NCBI RefSeq assembly: GCF_020523825.1
Contig: NZ_JAJALK010000009.1
Coordinates: 184,395-248,394 of the forward strand
Direction: 5' to 3'
Origin: Methylobacterium brachiatum
GTDB taxonomy: Bacteria; Pseudomonadota; Alphaproteobacteria; Rhizobiales; Beijerinckiaceae
Length of the DNA stretch: 64,000 bases
Shown here: positions 16,540 to 24,708 of the stretch, piece after piece
Layout of the letters: every line of letters begins with the position of its first letter
Numbering within the stretch: the stretch's first letter is position 1
Program-made: the position numbers and the translations under genes
The notes under the pieces: generated by a model
Database searches by the model: none
Told to the model about the DNA's origin: nothing
The model's input: the letters and a program-made list of their open reading frames with translations, nothing else

Positions 16540-18086
16540 ACCCGATCTCCGCCGCGCTTCAGTCGCCCACGCCGAAGCTCGACCGGGACGTGGTGTCGTC
16601 CAGCGCAAATGACGACACGCTGCAGCAGGGGCCGGGACGCGAGAGCGCCTTCGGATCGGTCCTGCGCACACTCTCGGGCGCGGGTACCCCTTCCTCGGCC
16701 GACACCGATGCTGGGAAGGGCAAGCCCGACGATGGGGAGGATGACGCACCTCCGGCGGCGGAGGTTGCGCCTGCTTCCCCGGCGCCTGCTGTGCCGGGAA
16801 GCTCTGCCGCGGCGATGGTGGCGAACTTCCTGAGCGTGGCCTTCCCGGCCCTGGCGGCCGCCGCTGCCAAGACCCAGGCCTCCGTCCAGGGTCAGCCCAC
16901 CGAGTCGGCCCTTGCCTCCGCCACGGGAGGCTTGCCGGTGTCCGGGCTCGGTTCGACGGCGGCACCGATCGGCGGAACGGCATCCGGATCCGCGCCGATG
17001 CCCATCAAAGTCCCGTCCGAGGATGCGACGGATATGCTGCCGGCGGACCGCACAAGCCGGGCGGACGATGGCGTTCGGCCAGAGGGTGCAGCGCGCACGG
17101 ACGCGACACAGCATATGGCCGGCTCCCTCCAGATGGAGGTCGCCAAGATACTCCGCGCGGCCGCGGCGAAAGTCGAGGTGCTGGGCAGCGCGGTTCACTT
17201 CAAGCCGGTCGTCCCCGGTGCTGCGCCGGCGCCCGACGGCGCAAATGCGATCGCGACAGCGGCCGCGACCGAGGGCAGCATCGCCGCTTCGCAGATCGCC
17301 AAGCCCGAAGGACCGGCCCTGAATGCGGCGGCGGCCGCCCTGAAGCTCGCGCCCCAGATCCGGGCCGAGCCGGATCCGCGGCGCGCCACGGCGCTCAACG
17401 CGGAGGGCGAGCCAGAGAAGCCGATGGCGATGACGCCCGCGCTGGGCCATGCAATCTCCGGGGTCGAGCGGGCCATCCTGGCCGCCGTCGGCGAGCGTGC
17501 CGAGGAGGCCGCATCGTCGGCAGGACCGCATGACGGGTCCGGGATTGCCACGAGCCTACCGGCCGGATCCCTGCCGCTGATCGCGACCGCCATCAAGGAC
17601 GAGCTCGATCGCGCGACCGCGGCGCAATCCCGGATCCAGCCGGATCCGGCGGCGCCCGGCATCCCGGGCGGGCCCATGCGCACGCTCAAGATCCAGCTTC
17701 GCCCGGACGAGCTCGGGGTCGTCACCGTGGAGATGCGCCTCTCGAACGGCCAGCTCGAGACGCATTTGCGCGCCTCGCAGCCGGAGACCGCCGCGCTCCT
17801 GCACAAGGACACGGCGATCCTCACCGACCTGCTGAATCAGGGTGGCTACAAGGCCGACGTCATCGTCGGGCAGGCGCGTCCGACCGAGACGGGGACGGGA
17901 TCCGGATCCGGATCCGGCGGGTCGCAGCAACAAGCCTCGCCGTCCTTCACCGACGGGGGGGCCCGCCCGGGCAACGAGGGCGCCCGACAGCGCCAGGAAG
18001 AGCAGCGCCAGGCCACCGGCAACAGACGCGAAGGAGAACGGACGGATGAAGCGGTACGTCCTCGTGACAGCGGCGTTTATCTCTAG
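16536..18086 (+). CDS. fliK: Flagellar hook-length control protein FliK
   Basis: The 516-residue protein has a long, low-complexity Ala/Pro/Gly-rich N-terminal ruler region. Its compact C-terminal hook-length control domain (about residues 385-455) contains KIQLRPDELGVVTVEMRLSN and an ILTDLLNQGGYKADVIV-like end. The Gln-rich hydrophilic tail after it also fits FliK. In rhizobia the equivalent gene was first called motD and later recognised as fliK. It overlaps motC by 4 bp upstream and the transglycosylase gene by 41 bp downstream. Confidence 0.88.
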   Translation: MNPISAALQSPTPKLDRDVVSSSANDDTLQQGPGRESAFGSVLRTLSGAGTPSSADTDAGKGKPDDGEDDAPPAAEVAPASPAPAVPGSSAAAMVANFLSVAFPALAAAAAKTQASVQGQPTESALASATGGLPVSGLGSTAAPIGGTASGSAPMPIKVPSEDATDMLPADRTSRADDGVRPEGAARTDATQHMAGSLQMEVAKILRAAAAKVEVLGSAVHFKPVVPGAAPAPDGANAIATAAATEGSIAASQIAKPEGPALNAAAAALKLAPQIRAEPDPRRATALNAEGEPEKPMAMTPALGHAISGVERAILAAVGERAEEAASSAGPHDGSGIATSLPAGSLPLIATAIKDELDRATAAQSRIQPDPAAPGIPGGPMRTLKIQLRPDELGVVTVEMRLSNGQLETHLRASQPETAALLHKDTAILTDLLNQGGYKADVIVGQARPTETGTGSGSGSGGSQQQASPSFTDGGARPGNEGARQRQEEQRQATGNRREGERTDEAVRPRDSGVYL

Positions 18087-18591
18087 CGCTGTCCCGGCCG
18101 CAGCGAATGTCTGCGAGGACGAGATGGGGCGCGCCTCCGCGCGCTACGGCGTGCCGCTGGGCGTGCTCTACGCCGTCGGCCTCACGGAGACCGGCCGGCG
18201 CGGCTCGCTGCAGCCCTATGCCATGAACATCGCCGGGACCGCCTATTTCGGCACGGGGCCGCGGGACGTCATGGCCCGCTTCACGGAGGCGCGCAGCAAG
18301 GGCGTGCGCCTGATCGATCTCGGCTGCATGCAGATCAACCACCATTTTCACGGCAGCAAGTTCAGCTCGGTCGAGGCGATGATCGACCCGCACGCGAACG
18401 TGCAATACGCCACGCAATTCCTGCAGGAACTGAAGAAGCGGGAGGGCAGCTGGACCATGGCGGTGGCCCGCTACCATGCCGGGCCGAACAACAATGCGGC
18501 ACAGAAGCAGTATATCTGCCGGGTTGTCGCCAACATGGTCGCGACGGGATTCGGTCAATGGACCCCGGCGGCGACGCAATTCTGCCGGTGA
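18046..18591 (+). CDS. Periplasmic lytic transglycosylase, flagellum-associated
   Basis: The 181-residue protein has a signal peptide (MKRYVLVTAAFISSAVPAAAN) and an SLT-type lysozyme fold. The catalytic Glu is in LYAVGLTETGRRG. It is followed by the SLT motifs LIDLGCMQINHHFH and VARYHAGPNN. It should cut peptidoglycan glycan strands, and its place at the end of the flagellar run suggests it opens the wall for the rod, like SltF of Rhodobacter. AAGGAG at 18031-18036, inside fliK, supports ATG at 18046. The 41-bp overlap with fliK is larger than the 4-bp overlaps elsewhere in the cluster. Confidence 0.88.
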   Translation: MKRYVLVTAAFISSAVPAAANVCEDEMGRASARYGVPLGVLYAVGLTETGRRGSLQPYAMNIAGTAYFGTGPRDVMARFTEARSKGVRLIDLGCMQINHHFHGSKFSSVEAMIDPHANVQYATQFLQELKKREGSWTMAVARYHAGPNNNAAQKQYICRVVANMVATGFGQWTPAATQFCR

Positions 18592-18818
18592 TGCACCGTG
18601 CGCAGCCGAGTAGCCTCGGATACGCCGAATCACGCTGATGGCGGCCGGCGACAGCGCTGACCGCCCGTCGAAATAGGGGCAGAAACACCCGCACGAAACG
18701 GATTCTTCAGCGCCGACAGCGCAGATGACTCGGTACGCTATGCGGATGCCGCCTATCGGCCGCTCAGACGTTGAGCAAGACGGCAGACGCCACCATCCTT
18801 CCGGGGCTGGGGAGCATT

Positions 18819-18932
18819 ATGAACGACGCGCCAGACCCACCCGACGGCCCGTTCACGAAGACGCTCCTGCTGTTTGCCGTCACCATCGTGGTCATCGCGG
18901 TCTCAGCCTACATCCTGATCCGGATGGACTGA
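18819..18932 (+). CDS. 37-residue single-pass membrane protein
   Basis: ATG at 18819 opens a 37-residue frame. Its hydrophilic, Asp/Pro-rich start is MNDAPDPPDGPFTK, then one membrane segment (TLLLFAVTIVVIAVSAYILI) ends in RMD. The topology would be N-terminus in the cytoplasm. A G-rich stretch (GGGGAGC) lies just before the start. The clean hydrophobic helix and its charged ends make a real small gene likely, but no family is recognised. It stands alone, 227 bp after the transglycosylase and convergent with the secreted-protein gene at 18994. Confidence 0.5.
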   Translation: MNDAPDPPDGPFTKTLLLFAVTIVVIAVSAYILIRMD

Positions 18933-18993
18933 TAGGCGCCGCGGCTCCGGTTTTGCGCCATCGCGCTCCCGAAGCCGCCCGCGAACCGAGACG

Positions 18994-19404
18994 TCAGAGG
19001 TTCCGGCAACTGCCGTAGCTCATCTTGATCTCGGTGCGATCCTCTGGGTTCAGCTGTGCCTCGACGAAGTTCAGCTTGTTGAGGTCGATCAGAAGAAAAT
19101 AGACGCCGTTCTGGCATTTGATCGCATTGCGCGGCGTGCGCTCGTTCAAGCGCGGCGACGCCACCTGGCATTCGTAATAGTCGGAGCGCCCGGCGGAGAT
19201 GACGGTCAGCAAGCCGCCGCTGGAGACCAGCGAGAAGGTCCGCGCCCGTTGCGGCTGCGGCTTCGCACCCTCGGGGAGGGGGACCGCGTCCAGCCCCACC
19301 GACGCCTCCTCCGTACAGGTCATGGGGCGGCGCAGCTGAGAGGCCGCCGGCGCGATGCCCAACATCAGGACCGTGCCAGCGAGCGCTACCCTATGGGCGA
19401 TCAT
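18994..19404 (-). CDS. Secreted small protein of unknown function
   Basis: The 136-residue protein has a signal peptide (ALAGTVLMLGIAPAASQ). The mature part has three to four Cys (MTCTEEASVG, YYECQVASP, IKCQNGVYF, YGSCRNL), suggesting disulphides in the periplasm. I do not recognise a family. It starts at 19404 on the minus strand with a long GC-rich upstream region. A second minus-strand gene for a wall hydrolase lies upstream, but the two are 498 bp apart and probably independent. The Cys pattern and signal peptide make it a credible gene. Confidence 0.7.
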   Translation of the reverse strand: MIAHRVALAGTVLMLGIAPAASQLRRPMTCTEEASVGLDAVPLPEGAKPQPQRARTFSLVSSGGLLTVISAGRSDYYECQVASPRLNERTPRNAIKCQNGVYFLLIDLNKLNFVEAQLNPEDRTEIKMSYGSCRNL

Positions 19405-19902
19405 CGGTCGGCATTCCGTGATTCGTGGGTAGTTTCAGCCAGCAAGCTAAAGCGTCATCCGTCGATGTAAACGTCGCTCCCGTCGGCGGCGAGACAGATC
19501 GACAGATTTACCGCCGGGCATGATGGCAGTTCATCTGCCATTACGGGTCACGCCAATCCGTTCGACAACATCCGCGGCCGCTGTACCGGAGCGTCGTCAC
19601 GCGTCCCGGGATGTCCGCGCGGCCGGATCGGGTTCGATAGGATCGAGACCGCGGCACGGGCATGTCGGATGGCCTGACGGGTTCCGAAAACCGTCCGACG
19701 CCTTCCGGGCGGGCGCACGGATCGGCGGGATCATGCTCGGGCGGCCTCCGCGATGCGCCCCGAGCCTCGGCCTTCGACGGCCGGTAGCGTCATGTCCGGA
19801 CAAAGCGGCGCGGGGGCGGGCGTGCGGCGGGGCAGGGCGCGTGCAGCCCCGCCAGCCCACGCGCGGATCGGGCCGGCCGATCCGGCCCTCCCGTGACGAG
19901 CG
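19405..19902. other. Intergenic region without recognisable gene
   Basis: The 498 bp between two minus-strand genes are GC-rich, with only shadow-like Arg/Pro-rich open frames on either strand. No RNA gene, repeat or terminator with a T-tract was recognised. Confidence 0.5.
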
Positions 19903-20493
19903 CTACTGCGCCGGCGGAACCGGGCCCGCCGCATAGCTCGAGACCGCCGGAGGCAGCGCGGGGGAAGCCGGCATCTCCTTCTTGGCGGCGCGGGTATCGC
20001 GCTTCTCGTAGAAGGCATTGCCGCCGGCCACGGCGACGTAGTGCATGTTCTTGTAGGGGAAGTGATGGCCGGCGGTGTGGAAATACATCGCCTTCCCGAC
20101 CTTCGGGTGACGCTCGCCGGCCAGAACCGCGTCGGCCGCCTCGGCGACCTTCTGAAGATCGCGCTCCTGCATCGGCTTCGTGAGGACGCCCGGGGCGAAC
20201 TGGCCGGGCTGCCCGACCACCGCGCAGATGCCGCCGGGGAAGATCGCGGCCTCGAGCCGGTTCATGACCACGGTGCCGACGGCGATCAGGCCGCCCTCGT
20301 CGCTGCGATTCGATTCGAAATACATGGCCCGGCCGAGGCAGTCGCGCTCGGCATCGCTGACGACCAGCGTCGGCTTGCGGTCGGGGATCGATCCCGTGGT
20401 CAAGGGGGACGCGGTGTTGCACGCGCCCAGGCCGCCGGCGAAGGCCAGCACGGCCAATCGGGAAACGATCTGAGTCCTCTCGCTACCTCGCAT
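19903..20493 (-). CDS. SleB/CwlJ-type cell wall hydrolase, lipoprotein
   Basis: The 196-residue protein has a signal with a lipobox (AVLAFAGGLGACNTAS). Its catalytic-like domain begins AERDCLGRAMYFESNRSDEG and continues VGTVVMNRLE, then AMYFHTAGHHFPY. This is the Hydrolase_2 (SleB/CwlJ) pattern, in which the Glu of YFESN is the presumed catalytic residue. Enzymes of this family cut spore cortex in Bacillus; in alphaproteobacteria they are thought to act on peptidoglycan. The length fits. ATG at 20493 is supported by the lipobox position. Nothing links it to the flagellar cluster except proximity. Confidence 0.85.
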   Translation of the reverse strand: MRGSERTQIVSRLAVLAFAGGLGACNTASPLTTGSIPDRKPTLVVSDAERDCLGRAMYFESNRSDEGGLIAVGTVVMNRLEAAIFPGGICAVVGQPGQFAPGVLTKPMQERDLQKVAEAADAVLAGERHPKVGKAMYFHTAGHHFPYKNMHYVAVAGGNAFYEKRDTRAAKKEMPASPALPPAVSSYAAGPVPPAQ

Positions 20494-21033
20494 GCATCAG
20501 CGCTCCATCCTCCTGCAGCCTCGTTCGGTGCGAGACGGCCGCCCTATCGCGGTCTCGCCTCACGCCGCCGTTGTACGCGCCAAGCTTGAGTTCACGTTCG
20601 CGGCGAGGATGTGGCGGGCTTTCGCCCGTGCCTCGCGCAGGGCGGCACCCCGCGGGCCTCTGCAGCCGGCCGGAAAGGCCCGGAGCCCGTTCCCTTCGGG
20701 CCTGGACGGCTGCAGCGGCGGGCAGGCCCGTCCGATGGCGAAAAGCTGTTTTCCGCCAGCGCCATAACGGCCGCGCGGGAATCCGCGCAGCACGGGATTC
20801 GGCGACCGTGCCGGGAAACTGTCGCGGCGGGGAGAGGATTGGGCGAAAGGCCCGGCGTTACCTGGGCGACACACAGGCCGCCGATCGGTCGCGGGACGGC
20901 GCTGCGACGGTCCGGAACAGGATCTCGGTCACCGCCGCACCGCCGGGCGGTGTCGCGAGCGCGGGCTATGCCGGCATCGCCACCGGCCTCGGCAGGCCGC
21001 TTCCGAGCGGGGCCTGGGCACGGGGCGGGGGCC
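20494..21033. other. Intergenic region between hydrolase and SMR gene
   Basis: These 540 bp are downstream of the SMR gene and upstream of the hydrolase gene, both on the minus strand. Only overlapping Arg/Gly-rich open frames are present and none looks coding. No RNA gene or repeat was recognised. Confidence 0.45.
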
Positions 21034-21360
21034 TCAGTGCTGGCCCTGCCCGGCCGCCAGGATGGCCACGCCCACCGCGATGATCGCGATCCCGACCAGC
21101 ATGGTCGGGCTGATCGGCTCGCCGTAGAGCCAGGCGCCGCCGAGCGCCGCGCCGATCATGCCGACCCCGGACCAGATCGCGTAGACGATCCCGATCGGCA
21201 GCATGTCCATGCTGCTCGACATCAGCCACAGGGCGGTGCCGTAGCCGACGGCCACGATCAGGGTCGGCCCCGGCTTCGTCAGGCCGTCGGCGGCTTTCAG
21301 CGCCAGGGTGGCGGTGACCTCCGCGCCGATCGCGAGCCCGAGGATCAGGAAAGGGTTCAT
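21034..21360 (-). CDS. SMR-family multidrug efflux protein (EmrE/QacE type)
   Basis: The 108-residue protein has four membrane segments and the SMR hallmark Glu14 in LGLAIGAEVTATLALK. It also has the conserved YAIWSGVGMIGAALGG of helix 3. SMR dimers exchange protons for cationic drugs. The IWSGVG block groups it with the Qac/EmrE branch rather than the SugE/Gdx guanidinium exporters, though this is a judgement by eye. The length is exactly that of the family. It stands alone on the minus strand, divergent from the serine hydrolase gene. Confidence 0.92.
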   Translation of the reverse strand: MNPFLILGLAIGAEVTATLALKAADGLTKPGPTLIVAVGYGTALWLMSSSMDMLPIGIVYAIWSGVGMIGAALGGAWLYGEPISPTMLVGIAIIAVGVAILAAGQGQH

Positions 21361-21693
21361 CGCGCGGAAGACTTTCGTTCGAGAGGTGAAGACGGTTTCA
21401 AGAGGAACCCGGTTTCCCCGGCCTTGCAGCGGCGATCGGACAGCCAGTGCAGGCAGGCGTTTGTGCGCAGCCTCGGCCGGCCCTAGGATGCGGCCAGATT
21501 TCGATGCCCCTTGTCCGTCGAATCGGTGAACATTTTCGAATCATCGGGGCCGGGACCGTACGGCTGTTCCCTGAATTCAACCTTCGGCCGGGTTGGCCCT
21601 TCGTTAACGCCTCCTCATCATGGTCGCCGCGCGTGCCGTGGCCCCGGTCGACGGCGCCACGACCGTGACGATCCACAGCGATACCGATCCACC
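21361..21693. other. Divergent intergenic region, SMR gene / serine hydrolase
   Basis: This 333-bp divergent gap must hold both promoters. An open frame continues upstream of the serine hydrolase ATG, but it is Arg/Pro-rich and not convincing. No guanidine riboswitch-like or other RNA structure was recognised by eye. Confidence 0.4.
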
Positions 21694-22923
21694 ATGACCT
21701 CGTCGCCCGCGATCCCGGAACCCTCGGTCCGTCCCCGTCCGGGGCGCCGGCGGGGCGCGCGCTGGGGCGTGATCGCCGCGGCCGGCGGCGTCGTGGCGGC
21801 CGGTTGCGCCTGGACCGCGACCGCGCTGATCAACGTCCCGAATCCGGTGACGCTGGCGGCCCTGGCTGTCATCGAGCCGTCCGCGATCGGCCCCTGGTTC
21901 CCCAGCCGGGTGGTGCAGGCGCCCGAACAGGCCCGCGACCTGGCGTTCCGGCCGGCCCCGATCCTGGAGCGCGTCCCCTGGAAGGGGAAGACCGTCCCGC
22001 TCGCGACCATGCTGGCGGAGACACACACCAACGCCTTCCTGGTGGTGCAGGACGGGGTCCTGATCCACGAATGGCAGCGCCCCGGCACCGGTCCGGCGAC
22101 CCTGTTCCCGTCCTGGTCGGTGGCGAAGTCGATCGTGTCGCTCCTGGTCGGCGCCGCGGTGGCGAGCGGCAAGCTGGCGGAGACCGACCGGGTCTCGGCC
22201 CTGCTGCCCGAGCTGCGCCACGGCGCGGTGTTCAGCCAGATCACCGTGCGCGACCTGCTCGACATGACGAGCGGGATCGCCGTGCCGGAGAATTACGACC
22301 CCCAGCATCCGCTCACCGGCACCGCCGGGATGTACCTGACCCGGGACATCACCGCCTTCGTGCGCGACAACGCCCATCTGGCGTTCAAGCCCGGCAGCAA
22401 GGGCCGCTACCGCAGCATCGATACCGAGCTGCTCGGCCTCATCCTGGCGCGGATCGAGGGCAAGCCGCTGGCGGACCTGCTCTCGGAGCGGATCTGGAAG
22501 CCGATGGGCGCCCAGGCGGACGCGACCTGGAACCTCGACCGGGCCGGCGGCATCGAGAAGGCGTTCTGCTGCATCAACGCGACGCCCCGCGACTTCGCCC
22601 GTCTGGGCCTGCTGGTGGCCGACCAGGGCCTGGCGGGGCAGAACCGCATCATCCCGGCCCGCTGGATCGACCGGATCGAGACGCCGGCCCGCCGGGAGGT
22701 CGATGGCTGGCAGTATTCGGCGCAGTGGTGGCACGCCCCCGGGGGCGACGAGAGCGACATCTCGGCGATCGGCGTCTACGGCCAGTACGTCTACGTGAAC
22801 CGCGAGACCGGCACCGTGATCGTGAAGCTCAGCGACCACGGCGCCGAGCAGGACGAGGTCGACACCCTGTCGGTGATGCAGGCTATCGCCGGCGACCTCG
22901 CCGCCCGCCGCTCCGCCCGCTGA
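21694..22923 (+). CDS. Serine hydrolase of the beta-lactamase/PBP4 family
   Basis: The 409-residue protein has an N-terminal membrane anchor or signal (VIAAAGGVVAAGCAWTATALI). A class C beta-lactamase-like domain follows. The nucleophile motif SxxK is Ser142-Val-Ala-Lys145 in FPSWSVAKSIVSLLVG, followed by TVRDLLDMTSGIAVPENYD and a GRYRSIDTELLGLILARIEG block carrying the Tyr of the YxN/S position. Relatives include esterases, D-aminopeptidases and 6-aminohexanoate-dimer hydrolase; the substrate is not predictable. ATG at 21694 is the first start giving a clean N-terminus. It is monocistronic. Confidence 0.88.
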   Translation: MTSSPAIPEPSVRPRPGRRRGARWGVIAAAGGVVAAGCAWTATALINVPNPVTLAALAVIEPSAIGPWFPSRVVQAPEQARDLAFRPAPILERVPWKGKTVPLATMLAETHTNAFLVVQDGVLIHEWQRPGTGPATLFPSWSVAKSIVSLLVGAAVASGKLAETDRVSALLPELRHGAVFSQITVRDLLDMTSGIAVPENYDPQHPLTGTAGMYLTRDITAFVRDNAHLAFKPGSKGRYRSIDTELLGLILARIEGKPLADLLSERIWKPMGAQADATWNLDRAGGIEKAFCCINATPRDFARLGLLVADQGLAGQNRIIPARWIDRIETPARREVDGWQYSAQWWHAPGGDESDISAIGVYGQYVYVNRETGTVIVKLSDHGAEQDEVDTLSVMQAIAGDLAARRSAR

Positions 22924-23102
22924 CCCGGGCGCGACCTCTCCGGAATAGCCGGATCCGTCACTCCAGCCCTCTCCCGTGCGGCAGCGGGGGGGCGCGTCGC
23001 GGTCTGCAACAGCGTCTGCGCCTCAAAACTGTGTAGCCCGTGCCGGAGAGGGACCCGGTCGCGCTTCGCCGGAAACGACGGCGGTGAGGGCAGGGAGGCT
23101 GC

Positions 23103-24497
23103 TCAGGCCTCGGTCGGGCCCGCGTCCGGTGCAGGCCGCCGCCGGGCCAGCTGAACCAACCGGGTCAGCGACCCGACCCGCCCGTTGCGGATGAACCGCC
23201 GGCCGACATTGGTCCAAGCGATGGACGTCACCGGCGAGGCGGGATCGACCAGGGCGCTGAGCGCGCGGGCGTAATCGAGCACGAGGCCGGGGGTCCAGGT
23301 CATCGACCGGGCGCCGTTCCGCAGCAGGGCCGCCGCCCAGAATTCCGGGCTCGTCAGCGCCTGGGCGAGGTTGCGCCAGGGATGACCGTCGCGGCTGAAC
23401 GCGCCCTCGACCGCCACGTCCAGGGCGCGGGCGACCGTGGTCGAGCAGTTGCGGCTGATGAAGTTGTAGGTGGTATCGCGGCGATAGGCCTCCCAGAACG
23501 CCCGCAGCCGGGCGCCGTCGACGCCGTTCAGCGTGACCGCGACGGTGGCCTCGCACCAATCCTCAACCTCCGCGCGATGCGACGGCAGGAACCGGCCGGC
23601 GACATCGTTCTCGGGACCGGCGCGCAGGCTCGACCGGAGGTTGGCCGGGGAGCGATCGATCTCCACCGCGGGGTAGTGGCTGATATAGAGGTCGCCGCCC
23701 TGCTCCAGGGCCGCGTGGCCGGTGGAGTACCGCCCCGCTACATCGACGGAGGCGACGTAGCGCCGGACCAGCCGCTGCGTGGCGGGCGTCGTGGCCTGCC
23801 CGGTCGGCGTCCAGACATAGACGGTCAGGCTGTCGGACCCCGGTGCGCCTTCCGGCAGGGGCTCCGGCGCCGTCCGCCGGGTGCGCAGGCCCGCCAGGGT
23901 CAGCCGCAAGCCGTTGATGACGAGGAACATCCCGATGCAGTAGCCGACGGTGCCGACATACCAGGTCGGCCAGGGCTGCAGGTGGAACACGCCGAAGGCG
24001 ACACCCAGCGCGCCCAGCGCCACCGAGGTCCGCCATTCGGGAAACTTCAGCAGGTAGGCGAGGACGATCCGGATCGTGCCGTCGACCAGGAAGACGGTGC
24101 CGAACAGCATCGCGAGCAGGAAGAAGCTCGAAGCCGAGGCCATCATGATCAGGATCGCGGCCAAGGCCAGGAACAGGCCCTTGAAGATCCGCAGCCGCCG
24201 GGCCGCTCCCGCGGCGATCAGGCCGGCACCGAGCGAACCGACGGCGTCCACCAGCAGGAGCAGGCCGAACCAGCGCTCCGGGATATGGACCGCCCCCGCG
24301 AGGGCATCGATCATGACCGCGACGCCCAGCAGGGCCAGCGCCACGCCCGCGCCCAGGATCAGATGCGCATGCCGGCGGACCGCCTCGCCGCCGACCAGCA
24401 CCTGCCAGAGCGGCGCCATCCGGGCATTGCCCTCGCGCGGCGGACGATCCGGATCGAGTCCGTCATGCCGGTGGGGCAGGGAGGGGAGATGGGCCAT
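23103..24497 (-). CDS. HdeD-like membrane domain fused to a papain-like domain
   Basis: The 464-residue protein has two parts. Residues about 45-205 form six membrane segments resembling the HdeD/DUF308 acid-resistance family (LLVDAVGSLGAGLIAAGA, FGTVFLVDGTIRIVLAYLL). Residues about 222-400 are soluble and contain STGHAALEQGGDLYISHYP with His261 and, later, YNFISRNCSTTVARALD with Cys351. The His-before-Cys order matches permuted papain-like (LRAT/PPPDE/DUF4105-like) folds, which act as proteases, amidases or acyltransferases. An internal ATG at residue 27 is an alternative start. No operon partner is seen. The enzymatic role is inferred; the topology is clearly visible. Confidence 0.72.
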   Translation of the reverse strand: MAHLPSLPHRHDGLDPDRPPREGNARMAPLWQVLVGGEAVRRHAHLILGAGVALALLGVAVMIDALAGAVHIPERWFGLLLLVDAVGSLGAGLIAAGAARRLRIFKGLFLALAAILIMMASASSFFLLAMLFGTVFLVDGTIRIVLAYLLKFPEWRTSVALGALGVAFGVFHLQPWPTWYVGTVGYCIGMFLVINGLRLTLAGLRTRRTAPEPLPEGAPGSDSLTVYVWTPTGQATTPATQRLVRRYVASVDVAGRYSTGHAALEQGGDLYISHYPAVEIDRSPANLRSSLRAGPENDVAGRFLPSHRAEVEDWCEATVAVTLNGVDGARLRAFWEAYRRDTTYNFISRNCSTTVARALDVAVEGAFSRDGHPWRNLAQALTSPEFWAAALLRNGARSMTWTPGLVLDYARALSALVDPASPVTSIAWTNVGRRFIRNGRVGSLTRLVQLARRRPAPDAGPTEA

Positions 24498-24708
24498 GAC
24501 AGGTCGTCTTCGGAAGCGCGCGTGCGACCCGCACTTTTCACGAATCGCCTGATGACTTTGTTAAAGCATGCGCGGCCGAAGCGCTTCCGAGGATGGTATC
24601 CACTGGGCACATTCGGTTCTGGCGGACCACCCGACCAGTCGAGGACCGGGATACGGTGCTGGTTTCACACGAACCGAGCACCGCTCCCGAGCCTCGACTC
24701 GACCCGGA

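Noticed and set aside
15115..16983. Minus-strand open frame of 622 residues opposite motC and fliK
   Set aside because: Low-complexity Arg/Gly/Leu composition and complete overlap with genes of the flagellar operon.
18725..19018. Plus-strand open frame of 97 residues covering the 37-residue membrane protein gene
   Set aside because: Arg/His/Pro-rich composition; the frame with the membrane helix is the more natural one.
21361..21693. Guanidine riboswitch upstream of the SMR gene
   Set aside because: The SMR protein looks like the EmrE/Qac branch and no conserved riboswitch core could be seen in the region.
22967..22990. CCCTCTCCCGTGCGG stretch resembling half of the family D palindrome
   Set aside because: Too short and degenerate to list as a copy; mentioned only as a possible remnant.
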